NCBI GenBank assembly: GCA_934401725.1
Contig: CAKRSS010000077.1
Coordinates: forward strand, 1 to 7,579
DNA length: 7,579 nt
Origin: an uncultured Eubacteriales bacterium
GTDB taxonomy: Bacteria; Bacillota; Clostridia; Oscillospirales; CAG-272
Direction of reading: 5' to 3'
The notes beneath the pieces are model-generated. The model searched no databases. It saw only the letters and a program-made list of their open reading frames with translations, and was not told where the DNA came from. Shown piece after piece: positions 1 through 5,146 of this stretch. How positions within the stretch are numbered: position 1 is the stretch's first letter; every line of letters begins with the position of its first letter. The translations under genes were made by a program, and so were the position numbers.

Positions 1-354
1 GTGCCAGACCGCCTCGGCGTCGTTTACCAAAACCTGATAGTCCGCATACTCGGCAGCGGGAATACTCGCAACGTACTCGTTGCCGCGGTTGAACTCGTGT
101 ATCTCGCGGTTCTCGACAGCAGACAGCTCCTCGGGGTGCGAGAGCAGGTAGTCGACAGCGCGCAATAGCTCAGGATTCTGGCGCTCGCGGTACTCCATCT
201 CGGACAGAATGCCGAGTCTCGGCCCGCGCGAGCGCGCGGCGCCTGCCGGTGCGGCGGTCACGCCGTCATGATACATAAGCGACATGCATCTCGACAGCGC
301 GTCTATTCTTGCATATGCTTCACGGAAGCAGGAAAGAGCGGATTCTTTGTTCAT
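1..354 (-). CDS. M32 family carboxypeptidase (carboxypeptidase Taq type), N-terminal part only
   Basis: The gene runs leftward off the window start, so only the first 118 residues are visible; M32 enzymes are usually about 500 residues. Visible family features are an N-terminal helical region, then HDGVTAAP-GAA-(S)RG (about residues 29-44), matching the family's D-x-x-T-x-x-P-x-G-x-x-x-R segment, then LGILSEMEY (47-55) and EYADYQVL near 102-109, followed by EAVWH at the cut. M32 enzymes are cytoplasmic zinc metallocarboxypeptidases that trim C-terminal residues from peptides. The HEXXH zinc motif would lie beyond the window, so activity cannot be judged. The ATG at 354 has AAAGGA at 363-368, 8 nt upstream. 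It starts 35 bp after the isomerase stop on the same strand with no terminator between them, so co-transcription is likely. The family call rests on recognition of the N-terminal pattern. Confidence 0.82.
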   Translation of the reverse strand, partial: MNKESALSCFREAYARIDALSRCMSLMYHDGVTAAPAGAARSRGPRLGILSEMEYRERQNPELLRAVDYLLSHPEELSAVENREIHEFNRGNEYVASIPAAEYADYQVLVNDAEAVWH

Positions 355-389
355 TTTGGTGTTCCTTTCGATGTATTTTGGTTCCGGGT

Positions 390-1277
390 TCAAGGGCGTG
401 CCTCGCCGACGCCTATCCGGTCAAGTATACGCCGCAGCGCGGCGACTGCGTAATCGAATGCCGCGCCCCCATCGGCGAACGCGTGGGCGGAGGTGTGCGA
501 CGCCCCGGCTCCTGTTGTTCCCACGTTGGGCGTTCCGGTCTCGAGCTTGTCAAGGCCGATGAAACGGGTCAGGTGCGGCTCAAGCGTCAGCACGCGGTGG
601 CCGTCAGCGAAAAAGTGCGGCAGGTAATCGGCAATGTGTCCCACGCCCTCGCCCGCCGGGACGACATGCCCCGCGGCGTCTGCGTCCTTGATGTGCCCGT
701 AGCGGACGTAGGGAGAGAGCTGCTCCCATGCCGACAGCACGTCGGCTCCGCACTGGATGAAGTTAGCCGGGTCAAAGACTGCGCCGAGGTCAGGCAGCTC
801 GCGGTGTAGCGCCGCGCAGCGCTCGGGGACGTCGCCGAAAATGCCTTTTTCGTTCTCGTGGCACATCCCGATGCCGCTGCCGCGCGCAGCGGCGAGCATG
901 CGCTCAAGCCTGCGGCAGACCGGCTCGAACCAGCGCTGCTCGCCGTCCGTGCCGTAAAAGCTGAACAGGCGTATACACTGCGCGCCGAGCAGCCGCGCCG
1001 TCTCGATAAGGCGGCACAGCCGGTCGTACTCCTGCATCTCGGGCTGGTTTATATCGACCTTGCCTATCGGCGAGCCGAGCGCCCAGACGCGGATGCCCGC
1101 CTCGTCGAGCCGCGCACGAATGTCTGAGGCCGCGACGGCATCAAGGTCGGCGACATTGACGCCGTCGACGCCGCGCAGCTCCATATAACCGATGCCGTTG
1201 CGGCGCAGCGCCGCTATCTGACCATCAAGGGCGGGGCTCGCCTCGTCGGAAAAGGCGCAGAGAATACATTCGTTCAT
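390..1277 (-). CDS. Sugar phosphate isomerase/epimerase-like TIM-barrel protein (xylose isomerase-like, AP endonuclease 2 fold)
   Basis: This 295-residue protein has the length and layout of the xylose-isomerase-like TIM-barrel family (PF01261 type). Barrel-strand motifs appear in order: MELRG (32-36), ALGSPIGKVD (66-75), CHENEKGIFGD (139-149), FDPANF (168-173), YGHIKDA (193-199) and TLEPHL (231-236). Glu141, Asp169, His195 and Glu233 fit the divalent-metal tetrad of tagatose 3-epimerase-like enzymes in order and approximate spacing. The family is cytoplasmic and covers keto-sugar epimerases, hydroxypyruvate isomerase, inosose dehydratase and subunits of some C-glycoside-cleaving enzymes, so the reaction is not determined. 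The ATG at 1277 has a weak site, TGAGGT at 1285-1290, 7 nt upstream. It is the first gene after the promoter at 1308-1336 and leads into the M32 peptidase. An insertion-like Gly/Ala/His/Thr-rich loop occupies about 250-270 before the usual terminal helix. Confidence 0.85.
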   Translation of the reverse strand: MNECILCAFSDEASPALDGQIAALRRNGIGYMELRGVDGVNVADLDAVAASDIRARLDEAGIRVWALGSPIGKVDINQPEMQEYDRLCRLIETARLLGAQCIRLFSFYGTDGEQRWFEPVCRRLERMLAAARGSGIGMCHENEKGIFGDVPERCAALHRELPDLGAVFDPANFIQCGADVLSAWEQLSPYVRYGHIKDADAAGHVVPAGEGVGHIADYLPHFFADGHRVLTLEPHLTRFIGLDKLETGTPNVGTTGAGASHTSAHAFADGGAAFDYAVAALRRILDRIGVGEARP

Positions 1278-1284
1278 AAGCGTT

Positions 1285-1306
1285 ACCTCACACTATTTAT
1301 TGAGGT
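1285..1306. promoter_or_regulatory. Dyad ACCTCA-N10-TGAGGT over the start of the isomerase transcript
   Basis: Perfect 6-bp inverted arms lie at 1285-1290 and 1301-1306. They flank the predicted +1 and include the weak ribosome binding site of the isomerase gene. If transcription starts upstream of 1306, the RNA could fold and mask the site; if it starts near 1301, the dyad can act only as a DNA operator. A 6-bp dyad can also arise by chance, so the function is inferred. Confidence 0.35.
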
Positions 1307-1307
1307 C

Positions 1308-1336
1308 ATTATAACACACCCCCACCGTGAAATCAA
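1308..1336 (-). promoter_or_regulatory. Sigma-A-like promoter for the isomerase/M32 operon
   Basis: On the minus strand TTGATT (1331-1336) and a perfect TATAAT (1308-1313) are separated by exactly 17 nt. A TG one base before the -10 gives an extended -10 (TGTTATAAT). The predicted start of transcription is near 1301, leaving a leader of about 24 nt before the ATG at 1277. Confidence 0.85.
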
Positions 1337-1376
1337 CAATCGGCAGGCATGTTTGTGAATTTTTTGCTTCAAACTG

Positions 1377-1405
1377 TTGCAAAAAAGTCCGAAATGGAGT
1401 ATTAT
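1377..1405 (+). promoter_or_regulatory. Sigma-A-like promoter for the PHP/MBL/ThuA operon
   Basis: TTGCAA (1377-1382) and TATTAT (1400-1405) are 17 nt apart, with transcription expected near 1412. The position just ahead of 1439 argues against the in-frame ATG at 1349, which would lie upstream of the promoter. Immediately upstream, GTTTG (1351-1355) and CAAAC (1370-1374) form a short dyad that could be an operator; this is weak. Confidence 0.78.
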
Positions 1406-1438
1406 ATAGCTGAAATATTTTCAGAGAGGCACAGAATA

Positions 1439-2128
1439 ATGTTCAAAACCGAAATGCACGTACATTCCGCCTCGGTCAGCAACTGCGCGAGCGCCGACGA
1501 GGGCGAGATAGTACGCCGCTATATTGCCGCCGGCTACACCTCGTTGGTTCTCACCAACCACCTGAGCAAATTCACCTACAAAAACCGACATTTTGACCAC
1601 TCCGGCTACTCCTGGGACGAAAAAATCGACTACTACATGAACGGCTACCACCGCATGAAGGAGGCCGCCGTCGGCCGCGTAAACATACTGCTCGGCGTCG
1701 AGCTCCGCTCCAATAAGGACGACAACGACTACCTCATCCACGGCGTCGACGAAGCCTTCCTGCGCTCCTTCCCCGAGATTATGGACCTGCCGATAGCCGA
1801 GGTCGCGCCGCGCGTTCACGAGGCGGGCGGCCTGCTGTTCCAGGCGCACCCCTTCCGCAACGGAATGAAGGTGACAAAGCCCTCGATTCTCGACGGCATC
1901 GAGGTCTACAACGGCCACTCCGAGCACGACTCCCGCAACGACATCGCCAACATGTGGGCGGACAAATACAGCCTCATAAAAATCTCCGGCACCGACTATC
2001 ACCACACCTTCCACACCATCGGCGCCGGCATATCCACCGAGGAGCCCATAACGTCCGAGAAGCAGCTCGTCGAGGTGCTTCGCTCGGGCAGATACCAGCT
2101 TATCCGCGCAGGCGCGGTACCATATTAA
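1439..2128 (+). CDS. PHP-domain metal-dependent phosphoesterase
   Basis: This 229-residue protein is a stand-alone PHP domain. The first motif EMHVHSA gives His7 and His9. Later come VLTNHL with His41, LLGVELR with Glu88, FQAHPFR with His137, GIEVYNG (153-159) and the terminal GTDYHH with Asp186 and His188. These are the usual metal ligands of the three-metal PHP site. PHP proteins hydrolyse phosphomonoesters (for example histidinol phosphate), nucleotides or cyclic phosphates; the substrate here is unknown. The start is set at the ATG at 1439, with GAGAGG at 1424-1429, 9 nt upstream. The longer in-frame start at 1349 precedes the promoter and has no such site. It is the first gene of a three-gene operon; the next gene's ribosome binding site overlaps its stop codon. 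Confidence 0.88.
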   Translation: MFKTEMHVHSASVSNCASADEGEIVRRYIAAGYTSLVLTNHLSKFTYKNRHFDHSGYSWDEKIDYYMNGYHRMKEAAVGRVNILLGVELRSNKDDNDYLIHGVDEAFLRSFPEIMDLPIAEVAPRVHEAGGLLFQAHPFRNGMKVTKPSILDGIEVYNGHSEHDSRNDIANMWADKYSLIKISGTDYHHTFHTIGAGISTEEPITSEKQLVEVLRSGRYQLIRAGAVPY

Positions 2129-2138
2129 GGAGGACAGC

Positions 2139-2924
2139 ATGAAGCTTCAGTTTCTCGGAACCGGCGCCGCCGACTGGGAGATCTCCCGTCGCCGCGAGGG
2201 CATGGAATGGCGTCGTTTCTCAAGCACGCTTGTCGACGACACGCTGCTCATCGATCCCGGCCCGCACATTTTTGACTTTGCCGAGGCACAGGGTCTGCCC
2301 CACCTGTTCGACAACGTCCGCGACATAATCGTCACACACTCTCACCCGGATCACCTCAACAGCAGAAATCTGCTGCGCGTCTGCTCGATAAGCCGCGGCT
2401 GCCGCGTCTGGGGCGACGCCGCCTCGCTGCGTAAGCTGACGCGCGAGCTCGGTGAGAACAACGCCATCGACTTCCGCACTGTCACTGTCGGGCGCGAGTT
2501 TGCGGCGGGCGACTTCCGCATTCTCCCCCTGCGCTCCAACCACGGCACGACCGACCGTGACGAGGTCACGCTCAACTACGCCATAATCCGCGGCAACCGC
2601 AAGCTGTTCTACGGCCTCGACACCGGCTGGCTGCCCTACGAAACCTGGTGCACCATCCGCCACGCCGCCTTTGACTGCATGGTGTTCGAGCTGACCATGG
2701 GCGACATCGTCCCCGGCGACGACCGCATATTCGGCCACACCTCCATCCCCATGCTCGAGATAATGCTTCAGACCATGCGCCGTCAGGGCTGCATGAAGGC
2801 GGGCTGCCGGGCAGTCGTGTCGCACCTTGCGCGCACGCTGCACACCGACCACGCCTCCACCTGCGCACGTCTCGCGCCGCTCGGCGTCGACGTCGCCTAC
2901 GACGGCATGATATACGAATTTTAA
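2139..2924 (+). CDS. Metallo-beta-lactamase-fold hydrolase (PhnP/RNase Z-like superfamily)
   Basis: The 261-residue protein opens with a typical strand and loop, MKLQFLGTGAAD. It carries the superfamily motif THSHPDH (66-72), giving His67, His69, Asp71 and His72. Further ligand candidates are His135 in SNHGT, Asp161 in YGLDTGW and His229 in VVSHLAR, so a complete two-metal site appears to be present. The family hydrolyses phosphodiesters, cyclic phosphates, thioesters or lactones in the cytoplasm; no signal peptide is seen. The ATG at 2139 has AAGGAGG at 2127-2133, 5 nt upstream and overlapping the stop of the PHP gene, which implies coupled expression. Overall shape is closest to PhnP-like phosphodiesterases, but the exact subgroup is not settled. 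No carbon-phosphorus lyase genes are in view. Confidence 0.87.
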   Translation: MKLQFLGTGAADWEISRRREGMEWRRFSSTLVDDTLLIDPGPHIFDFAEAQGLPHLFDNVRDIIVTHSHPDHLNSRNLLRVCSISRGCRVWGDAASLRKLTRELGENNAIDFRTVTVGREFAAGDFRILPLRSNHGTTDRDEVTLNYAIIRGNRKLFYGLDTGWLPYETWCTIRHAAFDCMVFELTMGDIVPGDDRIFGHTSIPMLEIMLQTMRRQGCMKAGCRAVVSHLARTLHTDHASTCARLAPLGVDVAYDGMIYEF

Positions 2925-2945
2925 TTTACGATAAAGGAGTCCATT

Positions 2946-3749
2946 ATGGAAAACAAAATCAGAGTCACTATTTGGAACGAGTTCCGCCACGAAAAAACCA
3001 ATGAGGCCGCGCACGCTCTCTACCCGAACGGCCTGCACGCCACAATCGGCGAATTCCTTTCGAAGGATCCCGAAATCGAGGTAACGCTCGCCGCGCTCGA
3101 CGATCCCGATCAGGGTCTGCCCGACGAGGTGCTCAACAACACCGACGTGCTCATCTGGTGGGGTCACATGGCTCACGGCGAGGTCAACGACGAGCTGGTA
3201 ACGCGCATACAGCGCCGCGTCCTGCTCGGCCGCATGAGCTTCATCGGACTGCACTCCGCGCACCACTCCAAGCCCTTCCGAGCCATCGTCGGCACAACAG
3301 GCAACCTGACCTGGGGCCGCAACCAGCGCGAAATAATGTGGAATCTGCTGCCCACTCACCCCATCGCCGAGGGCATCCCCCAGAGCTTCTTTATCGAGAG
3401 CGAGGAGCTTTACGCCGAGCCCTTCTTCATTCCCCAGCCGACCGAGCTCATCTTCGGCGCGTGGTATGAGGACGGCTACATCTTCCGCGCAGGCGCAACC
3501 TTCATCCGCGACTCGGGCAAGGTGTTCTACTTCCAGCCAGGCCACGAGACCTGCCCCTCCTTCCACAATCCTTATGTTCAGCGCATAATCACAAACGCCG
3601 TACACTGGGCACGTCCCGTCAATCCCGGCTACGATATTCGCGACTTATGCCCGCACGTAGTCGATAACTACGACGCCATCGCCGAGCAGGGCAAGCTCAA
3701 AAAGAACATGTGCTATCCCGTCAAGACACAGCTTGGCATTAAGGACTAA
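2946..3749 (+). CDS. ThuA-like protein (trehalose utilization family, class I glutamine amidotransferase-like fold)
   Basis: The 267-residue protein resembles ThuA-family proteins (PF06283 type). It begins with a strand and loop, VTIWNEFRHE (7-16), has VLIWWGHMAHGEV (68-80) and the diagnostic FIGLHSAHHSKPF (99-111), followed by HPIAEGIP (138-145) and EELYAEPF (153-160). Where glutamine amidotransferases have a nucleophilic cysteine, this region instead holds His103, His106 and His107, so amidotransferase chemistry is unlikely. ThuA of rhizobia takes part in trehalose and related disaccharide use through 3-keto sugars; the biochemical role of most homologues is unproven. The ATG at 2946 has AAAGGAG at 2933-2939, 6 nt upstream and 21 bp after the MBL gene. 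It is the last gene of the operon, followed by a strong terminator. No Gfo/Idh/MocA-type oxidoreductase partner lies in the window. Confidence 0.85.
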   Translation: MENKIRVTIWNEFRHEKTNEAAHALYPNGLHATIGEFLSKDPEIEVTLAALDDPDQGLPDEVLNNTDVLIWWGHMAHGEVNDELVTRIQRRVLLGRMSFIGLHSAHHSKPFRAIVGTTGNLTWGRNQREIMWNLLPTHPIAEGIPQSFFIESEELYAEPFFIPQPTELIFGAWYEDGYIFRAGATFIRDSGKVFYFQPGHETCPSFHNPYVQRIITNAVHWARPVNPGYDIRDLCPHVVDNYDAIAEQGKLKKNMCYPVKTQLGIKD

Positions 3750-3761
3750 CCTGAATAACAG

Positions 3762-3799
3762 CAAAACGCTCCACCCGCTGCAGCGGGTGGAGCGTTTTG
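3762..3799. terminator. Bidirectional terminator, perfect 38-bp palindrome
   Basis: Arms of 19 nt (3762-3780 and 3781-3799) are perfectly complementary, from CAAAACGCTCC to GGAGCGTTTTG, with TGCA at the turn. The A-tract on one side and T-tract on the other make it a rho-independent terminator in both directions. It serves the ThuA operon from the left and the esterase gene from the right. Confidence 0.93.
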
Positions 3800-3814
3800 T
3801 ATTGAATCGTCCCT

Positions 3815-3839
3815 GCGCAATGCACCATCAGAATTGCGC
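3815..3839. repeat. Short inverted repeat GCGCAAT-N11-ATTGCGC
   Basis: Perfect 7-bp arms lie at 3815-3821 and 3833-3839, in the gap between the terminator and the stop of the esterase gene. In the esterase transcript it would form a small hairpin just after the stop. The arm sequence recalls the GCGCAATTGCGC palindrome of the element at 7424-7577, but the similarity is too short to call it a remnant. Confidence 0.4.
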
Positions 3840-3857
3840 GTAAAACCATGAAATTTT

Positions 3858-4976
3858 TCAGTGCTTCTTCTTTGCAGTCAGCACGACGAGCGGCAGCGCC
3901 GCCGCGAGCAGTCCGAGCGACACGACCGAACCGCAGCCTGACTTTCCGGGTTTGGGTTCGACGTCCGTCCGCTGCGCAGACGATGTGTCGGCCGCCGGGG
4001 TGGTAGTCCCGTCCGGCGTGGTCGGCGTTGTCTCAGGCTCGGTGACGGGCTCCGTGGAGGTCGGAACCTCCGGCGTGGTCTCGCCGGGCGTCGTCTCTGA
4101 CGGCGTCGTCTCGGCGGGCGTAGTTTCGGTGGGGGTGGTCTCTGCCGGTGTCGTATCGGACGGAGTGACGGACTTCGAGTTGAGGTAATCCATCACCAGC
4201 AGATAAAGCTGACGGTGCCCCTCTTTGTTGGGGTGAATGTCGATGGCGAGGATGTTGGTCCAGTCCTTGGCGTGGCCGCGGAATGGCGTGTAGGCGTCGA
4301 GATAGGTGCAGCCCGAAATTTCCGCCTGCGACTTCATGGCGGCGTTGAGCATGTTGATTGCCGCGGCCGAGACGGCGCTCAGCCCGTCAATCCCCTCGAC
4401 GCCCTCCATCGGGTCGTACTGCGCGAGGAATATTATCTCGGCCTCGGGCGCGTTGGTGCGCAGGTAGCTGGTTATCGCGGCCATGTTAGTGGTATACTTG
4501 ACTATAGCGGACGTGATGCTCGTCAGCGTCAGCTGATCGAGCAGCTTCTGCATTTTGGCCGGGTCGGCGAGCACGTCGGGTAGCTGGGAGAAGTCGCGGA
4601 AGCCGCCCTCAAAGACGGCGTCAAGCGCACTCCATACGAGGTGAAGCAGGTCGTTGCCTCCGATGGTGACGATTATAAGGTCAGACGCCTTGATTTCGCT
4701 CTGAATTTTCGGAAGCAGCGCCAGCAGCTGCTCCGAGGTGTAGCCGTTGACGGCGGCGTTTTTGAAATGCGCCGAGTCGAGCCCCAGCTCGTCGCGCACG
4801 AGGTTGCCGTAGCTCGGGCAGCTGTTGACGTCGCCCTCGAGGCCGTAGCCGTATGTTATCGAGTCGCCGAGCAGCAGCAGGCGCTCGTATTTCGGCGTCT
4901 CGGCCGACACGGGCACAAGCGCCGCCGTGCACAGTATCGTAAGCGCAATGAGCGCGCAGAGGAATTTTTTCATCAT
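3858..4976 (-). CDS. Secreted SGNH/GDSL-family esterase/lipase with Thr-Pro linker and C-terminal membrane anchor
   Basis: The 372-residue precursor has a signal peptide (KK, then hydrophobic 5-23, probable cleavage after VSA at 25). The hydrolase domain spans about 30-268: GDSIT with catalytic Ser39, NGYTS with Gly78, GGND with Asn108, and DIHPN-EGH with His248. Asp246 is two residues before that His rather than the more usual three. A Thr/Pro/Glu linker follows (270-330), then KSGCGS (345-350), a hydrophobic stretch (351-366) and the basic end KKKH. It should be exported and held at the membrane with the domain outside, probably deacylating glycans or lipids. GGAAAGGG at 4982-4989 suits either adjacent ATG: 4976 (5-nt gap, used here) or 4973 (8 nt). 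Longer in-frame starts up to 5123 lie upstream of the promoter and would destroy the signal peptide. Confidence 0.9.
   Translation of the reverse strand: MMKKFLCALIALTILCTAALVPVSAETPKYERLLLLGDSITYGYGLEGDVNSCPSYGNLVRDELGLDSAHFKNAAVNGYTSEQLLALLPKIQSEIKASDLIIVTIGGNDLLHLVWSALDAVFEGGFRDFSQLPDVLADPAKMQKLLDQLTLTSITSAIVKYTTNMAAITSYLRTNAPEAEIIFLAQYDPMEGVEGIDGLSAVSAAAINMLNAAMKSQAEISGCTYLDAYTPFRGHAKDWTNILAIDIHPNKEGHRQLYLLVMDYLNSKSVTPSDTTPAETTPTETTPAETTPSETTPGETTPEVPTSTEPVTEPETTPTTPDGTTTPAADTSSAQRTDVEPKPGKSGCGSVVSLGLLAAALPLVVLTAKKKH
4068..4166 (-). repeat. 15-bp-period coding repeat, (S/A/T/G)-E-T-T-P linker units
   Basis: This stretch encodes about six tandem five-residue units of the form ETTPx (residues 271-303 of the esterase), with DTTP as the first variant. 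Third-position drift between units shows the array is old or under protein-level selection rather than freshly duplicated. Such Thr/Pro runs act as extended, often glycosylated spacers between an enzyme and the cell surface. Confidence 0.8.
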
Positions 4977-5018
4977 GTGTTCCCTTTCCGGTTGTTGATT
5001 CGGGAGTTTTCCCACCTT

Positions 5019-5047
5019 ATTATACAACATCGCCCGCACTTTTACAA
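5019..5047 (-). promoter_or_regulatory. Sigma-A-like promoter for the SGNH esterase
   Basis: On the minus strand TTGTAA (5042-5047) and a perfect TATAAT (5019-5024) are 17 nt apart. Transcription would begin near 5012, giving a leader of about 36 nt before the ATG at 4976. This placement supports the shorter coding start. Confidence 0.85.
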
Positions 5048-5085
5048 GAGTGTAGACGCAAAAAACATCAAAGTTGGCAAAACCA

Positions 5086-5114
5086 TTGATTTCCGGCGCG
5101 AAAAGTGATAGAAT
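5086..5114 (+). promoter_or_regulatory. Sigma-A-like promoter for the ABC exporter
   Basis: TTGATT (5086-5091) and TAGAAT (5109-5114) are 17 nt apart, with a TG one base before the -10 (TGATAGAAT, extended -10). Transcription would begin near 5121, about 26 nt before the ATG at 5147. The -35 boxes of the two divergent promoters are 38 bp apart, so one bound regulator could affect both. Confidence 0.83.
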
Positions 5115-5146
5115 ATAGGTCAATTACGCCGCTCAAGGAGGAGACT

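Noticed and set aside
1349..1438. N-terminal extension of the PHP protein from an upstream ATG.
   Set aside because: It would begin upstream of the -35 box at 1377, has no ribosome binding site, and PHP domains normally start close to the HxH motif.
2220..3605. Open frame of 461 codons on the minus strand across the MBL and ThuA genes.
   Set aside because: It is a shadow of two well-supported genes in GC-rich DNA. Its translation is rich in Val, Ala, Gly and Asp without a recognisable domain, and it would span the intergenic gap between them.
3800..3857. Possible remnant of the palindromic element between the terminator and the esterase stop.
   Set aside because: Only about 9 bp around GCGCAAT match the element at 7424-7577; the ends and centre are missing, so the evidence is not enough.
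4068..4166. Possible CRISPR-like or tandem DNA array.
   Set aside because: The 15-bp period follows codons for a Thr/Pro linker, with no spacers and with silent drift between units.
4977..5123. 49-residue N-terminal extension of the esterase.
   Set aside because: It spans the promoter, and would bury the signal peptide inside the protein.
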